DNA of 64,000 nt from Colimorpha_A sp045593985 (GTDB taxonomy: Bacteria > Bacillota > Clostridia > Oscillospirales > CAG-272), in the NCBI GenBank assembly GCA_045593985.1, contig JAZNXR010000002.1:1-64000 (forward strand), read 5' to 3'. The position numbers and the translations under genes were made by a program. Shown here in pieces: positions 8,501-16,810 of the stretch. Position 1 is the first letter of the stretch. The number at the start of each line of letters is the position of its first letter. The notes beneath the pieces were generated by a model. That model saw only the letters and a list, made by a program, of their open reading frames with translations, was not told where the DNA came from and did no database searches.

Positions 8501-8669
8501 GAGCGATAAGCTGAAGCGTCTGATAAACGTAATGTCAGAGGATGACGATGCCGTGTCGGTATATACTGTAATAAACCTTGCGATCATCGCTTTTGCATCT
8601 GTCACGGCACTTATCGTGAGAATCATAAGACGAAACAAACGTCCGACAAAAACGGACGGCAATGAATAA
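5541..8669 (+). CDS. Large secreted, membrane-anchored protein, DUF5722-like
   Basis: A 1042-residue exported protein. A GTG start follows AAAGGAGA. The N-terminus is a signal peptide with cleavage near AYA-A around residue 31. Residues ~50-330 look like beta-rich carbohydrate-binding modules (FNQGLSEWTVS typical of a jelly-roll CBM start). Residues ~440-760 (from HPESKKGIRALPENYIFCGI) resemble the DUF5722 family, thought to have a glycoside-hydrolase-like fold. A second beta-rich region follows to ~990. The C-terminus is one membrane helix (~1012-1032) and a basic tail, so the body faces outside. There is no LPXTG motif. A role in binding or cutting a glycan is inferred, and I cannot name catalytic acids. 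Confidence 0.7.
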   Translation: MIKTARKALSFFLSLLIIMLAFSLFGKEAYAASPIGVYGGIDPTVMMSVIDNIEDDFNQGLSEWTVSKGAAECITELDHAPYSPYEGTHSLKADIGQYQAGQKITLKKSVTNLRETASYRYIAAAIYVPKEAKSATVTMKLVASRGSITSTKTVDGGKWQTVFFETNGVNKGNASRIELSITAEASCNLFVLLDAVGACREEGDIHKAKYLTDSFLPSGCTVEYDRNLTVSLNGEDPYIEANALTSASFGDGIGLRVNMINHTSCRSLTLKYKTAGSYEYDKEITLSLPDFDREITLLYKIPEEKIDAYALYFDGASTGDIEIISVSPSPCFEETASIGKITECRIARDLKNIWIKGKVNLPEELDSDSVMLYALNPNEDNSNIENLREPLSEARIQNGEFSFTVSLDRSYEGIFKKYIVVVTNEEGYKLVCEPCYVNNPEALATERTLHPESKKGIRALPENYIFCGISQTALDIELNELFASSGNGTVSHTVGAVTRHYSKEYLDSLDEKMKQYSSEGISVRFVFKLKSGNTVITHPNSVGENAAFNTETSEGINALRSVTDLLVRRYGSSKGVTDNLVGIVLGNAVNDSYNNYNLGRETLSEFARSYSAALRTVYNASVSITSGFEVSMSLGGEWSFDLIATQKGSYDARSTLEAVSDCISAGGNINWKLAYDITPEEGEYAFRKTSPDIGAGTEKITADNLEALTEFFSLQPFLYNGASRSILLIGNEEKRAANEQEEKLLTTDYIYTFLRISERSMRNISGYIPSHSADYMGALKYIGTDKFSSKTEFAVDLIGKERYELLTGSGIVVDRKYAEATAINELPQGIKGEAVIFNLRKQNVIRPSLNCLTAESGVSYGDRSDWGRIRFTSADGKEPRGFILESNNLFDLTEAPYISFDLVISSLPKGIERINVTVVLYSNKNMAVTETTVAVDKESRIICDMSSFSHLSSCDRIGIYITGENGESIGEPMMLISSVKVHSETQTSDKLKRLINVMSEDDDAVSVYTVINLAIIAFASVTALIVRIIRRNKRPTKTDGNE

Positions 8670-8700
8670 AAGAAATTAAATTTACGGAGGCAAATAAATT

Positions 8701-8964
8701 ATGACAAGCTACAACAACGAAAAGGAAAAAACAATAACCTTCTCGATAAGAGACGAAAAGGACATTGAGATCAAGAGAGTTCTTCAGACCGTTTATTCCG
8801 CGCTCAGCGAGAAAGGCTATAACCCGATCAATCAGATCGTAGGCTACATCCTTTCGGAGGATCCGACCTATATCACCAACCACAAAAACGCAAGAGCGTT
8901 GATCTGCAAGGTGGATAGAGACGATATCCTCAACTCTCTCGTTCGCAGCTACCTCGGCATCTGA
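8701..8964 (+). CDS. ireB: IreB family regulatory phosphoprotein
   Basis: An 87-residue UPF0297/IreB protein. In enterococci IreB is phosphorylated on N-terminal threonines by the PASTA kinase IreK and damps cephalosporin resistance. Recognisable features are the polar N-terminus ending TITFSIRD and the conserved segment KGYNPINQIVGYILSEDPTY. ACGGAGG precedes the ATG. Its usual neighbours ruvX and the DUF1292 gene are missing; here it is two bases upstream of ribF. Confidence 0.92.
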   Translation: MTSYNNEKEKTITFSIRDEKDIEIKRVLQTVYSALSEKGYNPINQIVGYILSEDPTYITNHKNARALICKVDRDDILNSLVRSYLGI

Positions 8965-8966
8965 CG

Positions 8967-9821
8967 GTGAACAAAAAGAGAACCGTCCTTCTCGGAAACT
9001 TCGACGGTGTTCATATCGGCCATCAAGCCTTGATAAAAAAAGGCCGCAGTGAAGCCGATAAAAGAGGAACGCCTCTTACCGTCTGGACGTTTGATACCCT
9101 GTTTTCTCCTGCCCTGACGGCGAAGGATGACAGGGTGGAGCTTCTGCGCTCATACGGCGTCGACGAGGTTATCATCGAAAGCTTCGAGAGGGTAAAAAAT
9201 CTGACTCCCGCTGAATTTGTAAGCAATATTCTTCACACCGAGTTGTCTTGCGAGCTCTGCATCTGCGGCTATAATTATACCTTCGGATGCGGCGGCATAG
9301 GCGATCCACAGCTTCTTCGGGAGCTGTGCTCCGAATGGGGAATAGATGCAGAAATTATCGGGAGAGTAACGGTTGACGGCGGCGACGTTTCCTCGTCAGC
9401 AATAAGAAAAATGCTGACAGACGGTGACATTGAGGGCGCAAATAAGCTTTTCGGCAGAAGCTATTTTCTTCGGGATACAGTAAAAGAGGGAAATAAAAAG
9501 GGACGCAGCGTCGGAATGCCGACGGCAAACATTTATCCGAGCGGACTCTGCCTGCCGAAAAACGGCGTTTATGCAACTATAACGGTCGTAAACGGAAAAA
9601 GGCTTCCTTCGGTGACGAACGTCGGACTTCGTCCAACCGTGAACGATGGCAGAGGCGTCTCTGTCGAAACACATATTATTGATTTTGAAGGCAACCTTTA
9701 CGGCAAGGAAATCAAGATCGAGTTCCTTTCCTTTCTTCGCCCCGAGCAAAAATTCGATTCGCTTGACGAGGTGCAGAATGCGGTAAAGGGCGATATCGCA
9801 AAGGCAAAAACATTATTTTAG
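8967..9821 (+). CDS. ribF: Bifunctional riboflavin kinase/FAD synthetase
   Basis: Phosphorylates riboflavin to FMN and adenylates it to FAD. The N-terminal nucleotidyltransferase domain carries GNFDGVHIGHQ (10-20) and the S-S-A-I-R signature (near residue 140); the C-terminal riboflavin kinase domain carries GRSVGMPTANIYP and VGLRPTVND. The length of 284 is slightly short for the family (about 310) but both domains are complete. The start is GTG, two bases after ireB, so translation is probably coupled. Linkage of ribF to truB is common in Firmicutes; here a carboxypeptidase-like gene lies between them. Confidence 0.95.
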   Translation: MNKKRTVLLGNFDGVHIGHQALIKKGRSEADKRGTPLTVWTFDTLFSPALTAKDDRVELLRSYGVDEVIIESFERVKNLTPAEFVSNILHTELSCELCICGYNYTFGCGGIGDPQLLRELCSEWGIDAEIIGRVTVDGGDVSSSAIRKMLTDGDIEGANKLFGRSYFLRDTVKEGNKKGRSVGMPTANIYPSGLCLPKNGVYATITVVNGKRLPSVTNVGLRPTVNDGRGVSVETHIIDFEGNLYGKEIKIEFLSFLRPEQKFDSLDEVQNAVKGDIAKAKTLF

Positions 9822-9838
9822 AAAACGAGTAAAGAAAA

Positions 9839-11272
9839 ATGAAGCTATTTAAGACGGCAAAAAGAATAATAACAGTCATCATGGCGTTTGCCATGGTGCT
9901 TGCCGTCATGCCCTTGACCGCAAAGGCGGCACCTGCGCCCGAGCTTGTTTCGAGCGATACAGCAATGCTTTACTGTGTCGAATCGGACACCGTGCTTTTC
10001 AACCATAACGGTGACGTAAAAACAAAGCCCGGAGTCCTCATAAAGCTGATGGTGGCGCTTGTCGCAATTGAGGAAGCGGAAAACAGAGGTATGACGCTCG
10101 ACAGTGGCTTCACGGCATCAAGCAAGGCTATCCGCGATGCCCGAGGAAAGCACATCTCAATGAAAAGCGGAGAGGTTTTCCGTCTCCGTGACCTGATTGC
10201 CGCAATGCTTCATGCAGATGCAGACGATGCTGCACACGTTATCGCCGAGGGAATAGCAGACAATTATAAAAACTTTGTCGAGCTTATGAATCATAAGGCG
10301 AAGGATCTCGGAATGACAAGCACCGAGTATTTTTCGGTGACGGGCACGGAGGACGAAAAGAGCTATACAACAGCCGCCGACCAAATGCTCCTCGCCGCCT
10401 ATGCGATCAGAATACAGGAGCTATCCGATATAGCTCGCCAGATAAGAGCCGTAATACCGAAAACGAACAAATCCGCAGCTCGCTACTACGGTACGACAAA
10501 CTATCTTATCAGCTCAAGAGTCAATGCCGATTATTATCTTTCGACAGCAACGGGCTTTATTGCGGGAAATCAGTCGATTGCCGGCTACTGCGGCATTGTA
10601 ACCTCACGCCGTGACGGACTGAACTACATAGCGGTAATTACAGGCGCACATACGACAAGAGTCCTCGTCAAGGACGAATACGAATCGGTGGACGAGAACG
10701 GAAAGCCGATCACCGTCCCCGCAGAATATAAAACGATATACCACGGCTTAAGCGAGGGCAGAGAGCTTTTGGTCTGGGGAGAAAAGAATTTCGGCTATGT
10801 AAAGGCGCTCAGCTCCGCAACCCCGATAGTTGATATTCCTGTCAAGCTTGGCGCAGGAACAGACAGAGTGGCGCTTATGCCGCAAAGAGATATAGAAATA
10901 TTTGTTTCGGACGACACCGACATAAAAAACGAGGTAAGCTACAGCTACGTGCTCAATACCGAGTCACTTACCGCGCCGATCAAGGCAGGACAAGTCGTCG
11001 GAACTCTCTACGTAACCTATAAGGGCGAAAAGATCGGTGAGGTGCCGCTTGTCGCAAGAAGCAATATCGAGCGAGACGGCTGGCTCACGGTCGGACACAA
11101 AATAAAAGAGCTGATATCAACGCCGTTTTTCATCGTGCTTCTCGTTCTTACCGTATTTGCCGCAGTATTTTACGTAATTATGACGGCGGTAAAAAGGCAG
11201 AAAAAGGAAACCGAGAGAAAGCTTCTCGCCTCGCGTGAGCGCAGATATCTCGGAACTGGCAATAAAAAATGA
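9839..11272 (+). CDS. Inactive D-alanyl-D-alanine carboxypeptidase-like protein
   Basis: A 477-residue exported protein with the fold of DacF/PBP5 carboxypeptidases: signal peptide (cleavage after about residue 30, AKA-A), a transpeptidase-like domain (~35-275), a beta C-terminal domain (~330-430) and a C-terminal membrane helix (~435-460). All three catalytic motifs are changed. The SxxK box is VLIK (66-69), so the acylated serine is Val66; the SxN box is D127-A-D129; the KTG box is A237-T-G239. The surrounding family sequence is preserved (DDAAHVIAE, SIAGYCGIV, SRRDGL), so this is an intact gene under selection. A cell-wall binding or regulatory role is inferred. It overlaps truB by four bases. 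Confidence 0.85.
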   Translation: MKLFKTAKRIITVIMAFAMVLAVMPLTAKAAPAPELVSSDTAMLYCVESDTVLFNHNGDVKTKPGVLIKLMVALVAIEEAENRGMTLDSGFTASSKAIRDARGKHISMKSGEVFRLRDLIAAMLHADADDAAHVIAEGIADNYKNFVELMNHKAKDLGMTSTEYFSVTGTEDEKSYTTAADQMLLAAYAIRIQELSDIARQIRAVIPKTNKSAARYYGTTNYLISSRVNADYYLSTATGFIAGNQSIAGYCGIVTSRRDGLNYIAVITGAHTTRVLVKDEYESVDENGKPITVPAEYKTIYHGLSEGRELLVWGEKNFGYVKALSSATPIVDIPVKLGAGTDRVALMPQRDIEIFVSDDTDIKNEVSYSYVLNTESLTAPIKAGQVVGTLYVTYKGEKIGEVPLVARSNIERDGWLTVGHKIKELISTPFFIVLLVLTVFAAVFYVIMTAVKRQKKETERKLLASRERRYLGTGNKK

Positions 11273-12168
11273 AAGACGGAGTATTGCTCGTTGACAAGGG
11301 AGAGGGAATGACCTCCTTCGACGTTGTCGGCAAAATAAGAAGATTATACGGAACGAAGCAGGTCGGACATACAGGAACGCTTGATCCGATGGCAACGGGA
11401 CTGCTCACAGTCCTTGTCGGCCGTGCGGTAAAGGCGTCGGAATATCTGACCGAGCACGATAAAAGCTATAAAGCAACCCTGAAGCTCGGTTTAACGACCG
11501 ACACCGAGGATATAAGCGGAAAGGTTTTGACTCAAAGCAGTAATATTCCAAGTGCCGATGAGGTAAAAAGGGCATGCCAGGGCTTCGTCGGTAATATAAA
11601 GCAGATCCCCCCAATGTATTCTGCGCTTAAAAGAGACGGTAAAAAGCTCTGCGATCTCGCAAGAGAGGGCGTTGAGATCGAGCGTGAGCCGAGGGATATA
11701 ACGGTATATTCCCTCGCCGTTACCGAAACCGATAAAAACGATGAATACATTCTTGACGTTTCCTGCTCAAAGGGAACGTATATAAGAACGCTCTGCGCCG
11801 ATATCGGGAAAAGCCTCGGCTGCGGAGGGGTAATGTCGGCACTGCGCCGCACGTCGGTAGGCGAGTTTTCGCTTGAAAACGCAAAAAACCTGACCGAGCT
11901 TGAAAATTTGACCGAAAGCGAGCGTGAAGCGCTCCTTCTCGAAACGGAAGCACTCTTTTTCGAGTATAAAAAGGTAGTCCTCCCCGACTTTTTTGCACGC
12001 CTAAGTAATTCCGGCTGCGAAATCTACCTGAAAAAGTTGGGCATAGACCTGAACGAAGGCGAAAGAGTTCGCCTTCACGATAAAAAAGGCTTCTTCTCGC
12101 TCGGCGAGGTTAAAAATTACGAAAGCGGAATGGCAATCAAGCCGATAAAGAAATTCAGAATAGAATAA
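11269..12168 (+). CDS. truB: tRNA pseudouridine(55) synthase
   Basis: Makes pseudouridine 55 in the T-loop of tRNAs. The 299-residue protein begins DGVLLVDKGEGMTSFDVV and carries GHTGTLDPMATG with the catalytic Asp39, followed by the KSYKATLKLG and YIRTLCADIG motifs of TruB. A C-terminal region of about 70 residues ends the protein. The ATG overlaps the stop of the preceding gene (ATGA). Confidence 0.96.
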   Translation: MKDGVLLVDKGEGMTSFDVVGKIRRLYGTKQVGHTGTLDPMATGLLTVLVGRAVKASEYLTEHDKSYKATLKLGLTTDTEDISGKVLTQSSNIPSADEVKRACQGFVGNIKQIPPMYSALKRDGKKLCDLAREGVEIEREPRDITVYSLAVTETDKNDEYILDVSCSKGTYIRTLCADIGKSLGCGGVMSALRRTSVGEFSLENAKNLTELENLTESEREALLLETEALFFEYKKVVLPDFFARLSNSGCEIYLKKLGIDLNEGERVRLHDKKGFFSLGEVKNYESGMAIKPIKKFRIE

Positions 12169-12180
12169 GGCAAATTATAA

Positions 12181-14412
12181 GTGGATGATAATATAAACAG
12201 CGTAGTAAAGAAAGACGGCTTAAGCGAGATCGAAGGCACCGTCGAGCATATAGTTTTCCAGAACGAGGAAAACGGCTATACCGTATGTGAGCTTGTTCTC
12301 GGTGACGAGGATCTCATAACGGCGGTAGGGCAAATGCCCTTCCTCTCGGTCGGAGAAAGCATAAAGGCGCTCGGCGTCTGGACAACGCATCCCTCCTTCG
12401 GCCGTCAGTTCAAGGTCGAATACTTTGAAAAGCAGCTTCCCGCAAGCGAATCGGCGATAAGAAAATATCTTTCCTCGGGCGCAATAAAGGGAATCGGCGT
12501 CGTGCTTGCCGACAGAATCGTCGACAAATTCGGCTCGGATGCCTTTGACGTGATCGAGAATCACCCCGAATGGCTGACCGACATAAACGGAATAACGCTC
12601 AAAAAGGCAGAGAAGATCTCGGAGCGCTTTAAAGAGGCGTTCGGCGTCCGCTCGGTAATGATGTTCTGCCGTGAGTTTTTCGGCCCTGCGGCGGCGATAA
12701 AGGTATATAAGAAATGGGGCGGAAGCGCGGTTGACGTAATCAAGGCAAACCCGTATAAATTGTGCGAAAGCATACACGGTATAGGCTTTGAGACCGCCGA
12801 CAGAATTGCCGCATCTCTCGGCTCAACGAAAAACAATCCCGACCGCCTTCGTGCGGGAATCATATATTTTCTTTCATACAGCGCAAATCAGAACGGACAT
12901 ACCTTCGTCCCGAAGAATAAGCTGATTCCTGCCGCGTGCAGTATGCTGGAGAGCGATGAGGACGGAACGGAATCGGCGCTCGATGCGCTTCTGAACGAGG
13001 GAACTCTCGTCTCGGTTAAATTCGGCGGACGTGAGGTCATATATTTAAAGGAATATTACGAAGCAGAGCGCTATATATCGGCAAAGCTGAGCCGTCTTAA
13101 TAAGCTCTGCGAGCGAGTTTCGCTTCGGGATGCAGACAGATTTGTCGATATGCTCGAATTGGAGCTTGATATAACCTACGCATCAATGCAGCGAAAAGCA
13201 ATACTTGATGCAATGGAAAGCGGCGTAATGGTGCTGACAGGAGGCCCCGGAACAGGTAAAACGACGGTTATCCGTGCGCTCATATCGGTTTTTGAGAAAA
13301 TGGGAATGAGAATTGCCTTAACTGCTCCGACGGGAAGAGCCGCAAAGAGAATGTCGGAGGCAACCTCCCACGAGGCAAAAACGATACACCGCCTTCTCGA
13401 AACCGAATTTTCTTCCGACGATAAGCCATCCTTCAGGCGTGACGAGCACGATCTGCTCGATGAGGAGGTTATTATAGTTGACGAAGCGTCAATGGTCGAT
13501 ACGCTCCTCTTTTCCGCGCTTCTCAAGGCAATAAAGCCGGGAGCAAGACTGATTCTTGTAGGCGATGCCGATCAGCTTCCGTCAGTCGGTGCGGGAACGG
13601 TGCTTTTCGATATTATCGAAAGCGAAAAATATGCATCGGTCGCCTTAAGCGAGATCTTCCGTCAGGCTGCAAGCAGCCTTATCGTCCGCAATGCACACGC
13701 AATAAACCGCGGCGAAATGATAGATATAAAGACGACCGACAGCGACTTCTTCTTTTTGCGCCGCCAGGGAGCAAGCGAAATAGCAGAAACGGTCGTATCG
13801 CTCGTTGCGGAGCGCTTGCCGAGAAAATACGGCGAGGAAATAATAAATAATATTCAGGTCATAACCCCAACGCATAAGGGCGCATCGGGAACAGACAACC
13901 TCAATATTCTGCTCCAGGCACGCCTTAATCCGCCGAGCAAGAAAAAAGCGGAAAAGAAATTCCGAGAGAGAATTTTCCGAGTCGGCGATAAGGTAATGCA
14001 AACGAAGAATAACTATGATGCCATCTGGGAAAAGAACGGCATTGAGGGCGTCGGAGTATTCAACGGAGATATCGGGGTTATAACCGATATCGACCTCAAG
14101 GAAGAAACGATAACCGTCATAACCGACGACCGCAGAGTCGTCTACGACTTTGCGCAGGCAGACGAGCTTGAGCTTGCATACGCAATTACCATACACAAAA
14201 GTCAGGGAAGCGAATACGGCACGGTTGTGCTTGCGCTATCCGACTTCTCGCCGCGCCTGCTTACAAGAAATCTGCTCTATACAGCGGTAACGAGAGCAAA
14301 AGATATGGCAGTTGCGGTAGGACAGGAGCAAACGGTCTATAATATGATCAATAACGATCGCCAGGTTCGCCGTTATACAGGACTCGGCTTCTTTATTAAA
14401 GCCGAAGGGTAA
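12181..14412 (+). CDS. recD2: RecD2-type ATP-dependent DNA helicase
   Basis: A superfamily 1B 5'-3' helicase of the RecD2 kind, which acts without RecBC in Gram-positive bacteria. The 743 residues include the N-terminal OB and helix-hairpin-helix region (~1-190, with IKGIGVVLADRIVDKFG), Walker A GGPGTGKTT (about 354-362), APTGRAAKR, the Walker B DEASMVD, GDADQLPSVGAG and the C-terminal motif ITIHKSQGSEY and TAVTRAK. GTG start, twelve bases after truB. Confidence 0.95.
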   Translation: MDDNINSVVKKDGLSEIEGTVEHIVFQNEENGYTVCELVLGDEDLITAVGQMPFLSVGESIKALGVWTTHPSFGRQFKVEYFEKQLPASESAIRKYLSSGAIKGIGVVLADRIVDKFGSDAFDVIENHPEWLTDINGITLKKAEKISERFKEAFGVRSVMMFCREFFGPAAAIKVYKKWGGSAVDVIKANPYKLCESIHGIGFETADRIAASLGSTKNNPDRLRAGIIYFLSYSANQNGHTFVPKNKLIPAACSMLESDEDGTESALDALLNEGTLVSVKFGGREVIYLKEYYEAERYISAKLSRLNKLCERVSLRDADRFVDMLELELDITYASMQRKAILDAMESGVMVLTGGPGTGKTTVIRALISVFEKMGMRIALTAPTGRAAKRMSEATSHEAKTIHRLLETEFSSDDKPSFRRDEHDLLDEEVIIVDEASMVDTLLFSALLKAIKPGARLILVGDADQLPSVGAGTVLFDIIESEKYASVALSEIFRQAASSLIVRNAHAINRGEMIDIKTTDSDFFFLRRQGASEIAETVVSLVAERLPRKYGEEIINNIQVITPTHKGASGTDNLNILLQARLNPPSKKKAEKKFRERIFRVGDKVMQTKNNYDAIWEKNGIEGVGVFNGDIGVITDIDLKEETITVITDDRRVVYDFAQADELELAYAITIHKSQGSEYGTVVLALSDFSPRLLTRNLLYTAVTRAKDMAVAVGQEQTVYNMINNDRQVRRYTGLGFFIKAEG

Positions 14413-14462
14413 GGCAAGAGCGCAAGATAAAATGCACATTCTGCCTTGAAAGGATATAAGAA

Positions 14463-15155
14463 TTGCTTGAATCACTGTTCAATCTCCTCTTTCCGAGAAA
14501 ATGCATCGTCTGTAAAAGAATAATCAAAAACAACATCCTTTGCTACGATTGCCGTGAGGAATACGAAAAGGAAATAAACGACGGATGTCTATCCTGCGGC
14601 AATCCTCATAACAAATGCCGCTGTGACTCGCTCTATCTCGAAAACGAAAGAATAATATACGCCCTGCCGTATAAATCGGACGGCGTTTCAAGAGAAATGC
14701 TCTTGAAGCTCAAAACAGCAAAATATAAGCCCCTGATATCTCATTTGACGGATAAAATGGCAGAAGCGTTGAGGGAAAACGGTGTCGAAGGCGATTACCT
14801 TATAACATACGTCCCTCGCTCACCGGGAAGGATCCGCATCGAGGGTGTCGACCAGGCAAAAAATCTCGCCTATGCGCTTGCGGATAAAACGAAGTGCGAG
14901 ATAAAAAACCTCTTTATTTGCCGTGGCGGCATGAAGGAGCAAAAAGCGCTTGAATATAGGGATAGAGATATCAATGCAAGATCACGCTTTTTCCTGCGCA
15001 TCGGTGCCGAGGAAATTATAAAGGGCAAAAGGATCGTCCTCGTAGACGATATAATAACGAGTGGCGCAACGGTTAAGATCTGCTCGGAGCTGCTTCTCGA
15101 GTGCGGTGCTACCGATGTGATCTGCCTCGGTGCAGGACGTTCTGTGAAGTATTGA
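14463..15155 (+). CDS. comF: ComF family phosphoribosyltransferase-like protein
   Basis: A 230-residue ComFC-like protein. The N-terminal zinc finger is complete (CIVCKRI, CYDC, CLSCGNPHNKCRC), and the C-terminal phosphoribosyltransferase domain has the PRPP loop VLVDDIITSGAT. Family members take part in natural transformation, though many hosts are not known to be competent; comFA is not adjacent. The start is TTG at 14463 with AAAGGA upstream; no better ATG is available. The protein follows recD2, a genome-maintenance helicase. Confidence 0.88.
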   Translation: MLESLFNLLFPRKCIVCKRIIKNNILCYDCREEYEKEINDGCLSCGNPHNKCRCDSLYLENERIIYALPYKSDGVSREMLLKLKTAKYKPLISHLTDKMAEALRENGVEGDYLITYVPRSPGRIRIEGVDQAKNLAYALADKTKCEIKNLFICRGGMKEQKALEYRDRDINARSRFFLRIGAEEIIKGKRIVLVDDIITSGATVKICSELLLECGATDVICLGAGRSVKY

Positions 15156-15203
15156 ATACACGAGCCCCCGAGAGGGAGGCAAAAACCCATTAAGGAGAAT
15201 TCC

Positions 15204-16136
15204 ATGAAAAAGAAATTCGGAGCCGATATCGGTTACAATAAAGTAAGAATAATCCTCGACGGAAGCGATAAGGTCTATTCCGAGGCGGCTGTTGTAGCCG
15301 TCAGCGTGGCAGACGGCACGGTCGTTGCCTGCGGAGACAGCGCGATCGCAATTAACGAAAGAGTTCCGGGAAGCGTTAAGCTCGTTCGTCCCTTTTCGGG
15401 CGAAATGACACCCGAGGCGCAGTACGTCACAGCATATTTTTCATACGTCATGAAGCTTTTGAAAATGAAGGGCGCAACGATGCTCGTAGCGATATCGGGC
15501 GCAAAGGACGAGGAAACTGAGAGCGTCTATGTAAATGCGCTTGTCAAGGCAGGCGCGAAAAGAGTTTCGGTAGTCGATTCAGTATACGCTGCGGCTCTCG
15601 GCTGCGGAGTGCTGAACGTATCGGACTCCGCCGTTATCAATATCGGCGCATCGGTAACGGATATGGCTTGCTATGAAAGAAACACGCAGGTCGCATCACG
15701 AAGCAATCCCTATGCAGGTAATGCCTTCGACCGTGCGATCATTGCGGGAATTACGAAAAATCGCCGCTACCGCCCGACACAAAGCGAAGCGGAACGCCTG
15801 AAGGTAGAGCTTGCATCGCTCTCGGGCGTTGGCGAAAAAACGCTCGAAATTGACGCCATACGCCCCGGAATCGGTCTGCCGAAAAAGCTGACGGTTAACG
15901 AATCAGAGGTGTCCTCCGCCTGCGAAACGGTCTTTGAAAACCTCGCAGACAGCATAACCGATATGCTTTATTCGCTGAAAAAGCAACCCGACAAAATCAT
16001 TCTCACGGGCGGCACAGCCTCCCTTAAAGGCCTGCCGAACGCCCTTGCTCCGCTTGTGCTTCTGCCGATAGAGGTCGCATCGGAGCCGGAAAACGCCGTT
16101 ATCCGCGGAATAGGACAAATGCTTGATCAGATATGA
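15204..16136 (+). CDS. Divergent MreB-like actin-family protein
   Basis: A 310-residue protein with the actin/HSP70 ATPase core seen in MreB. Phosphate-1 is FGADIGYNKVRI, phosphate-2 is VINIGASVTDMA, the adenosine motif is IILTGGTASLKGL, and KRVSVVDSVYAAALG matches the region where MreB has a long helix. True MreB has DLGT and DIGGGT at these sites; here the first lacks the threonine and the second has Asn for the Asp. It is also shorter than MreB (~340). It may be a weak or inactive nucleotide binder. AAGGAG precedes the ATG; the next gene overlaps by four bases. Confidence 0.72.
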   Translation: MKKKFGADIGYNKVRIILDGSDKVYSEAAVVAVSVADGTVVACGDSAIAINERVPGSVKLVRPFSGEMTPEAQYVTAYFSYVMKLLKMKGATMLVAISGAKDEETESVYVNALVKAGAKRVSVVDSVYAAALGCGVLNVSDSAVINIGASVTDMACYERNTQVASRSNPYAGNAFDRAIIAGITKNRRYRPTQSEAERLKVELASLSGVGEKTLEIDAIRPGIGLPKKLTVNESEVSSACETVFENLADSITDMLYSLKKQPDKIILTGGTASLKGLPNALAPLVLLPIEVASEPENAVIRGIGQMLDQI

Positions 16137-16807
16137 AAATAATAACCGAAAATTCCTTAAATGACGAAATAAAAGAAGAATATTCCGTTCTTTGGCCAAT
16201 AAGCATTGAGCTTAAAGACGGAGCTATCACCGCAAGAGTAGCAGAGGAAATTGCCTCAAAGCTCGATTTTCTTGACGGAATGACGGAAGATGAGCTTGCT
16301 AAACAGGAAACGATCGACAGAATCATATCCCTTGTTGAAGCTCAATGCGAGCAAAACGGATACGATATAAACTACGGTAAAAACTGTATCTATAAATTGA
16401 CTCGCCGAGAGGACGTAAAGAAAAGCCTTATCCTCGATTCCTCCGAGGTTTTGATGCCCGAAGGGGAATACGAAAGCCTGATCGACGTTGACGTTACAGC
16501 ACTTGAAAGCGGATGCCTTGCATTTGCAACCGTCATTGACGGCGTGATAGTCTCGATCGCCTCCGAAAATCCTTACCGCGAGGATGAAAACACCGTGAAT
16601 ATCGGTGTCGAAACGGCAGACGGATATACGAAAAAGGGCTACGGCGCATCAAACGTCGCCGCGCTGTCCTACTATCTGCTCGATACCGGAATGACCGTCG
16701 AATATACAGTCGACAATCAGAACGAGGCATCAATTCGGCTTGCCGAAAGAGTAGGCTTTGAAAAGGATCGCTTCGTAATAAATGTTTTTGCACATAAGCA
16801 GGAGTAA
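16133..16807 (+). CDS. GNAT family N-acetyltransferase
   Basis: A 224-residue protein with a GNAT domain in its C-terminal half. The acetyl-CoA loop region reads VETADGYTKKGYGASNVAAL, followed by TVDNQNEASIRLAERVGF, the usual motif B with the N-x-x-S-x-x-x-A/G-E-x-x-G-F ending. The N-terminal ~110 residues are not recognised and may be a substrate domain. It overlaps the actin-like gene (ATGA) and is three bases from rqcH, so it is co-translated in this run. Its target is unknown. Confidence 0.8.
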   Translation: MKIITENSLNDEIKEEYSVLWPISIELKDGAITARVAEEIASKLDFLDGMTEDELAKQETIDRIISLVEAQCEQNGYDINYGKNCIYKLTRREDVKKSLILDSSEVLMPEGEYESLIDVDVTALESGCLAFATVIDGVIVSIASENPYREDENTVNIGVETADGYTKKGYGASNVAALSYYLLDTGMTVEYTVDNQNEASIRLAERVGFEKDRFVINVFAHKQE

Positions 16808-16810
16808 GAA

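Noticed and set aside
9839..11272. Calling this gene an active D,D-carboxypeptidase
   Set aside because: The fold matches but the nucleophile serine, SxN and KTG residues are all replaced.
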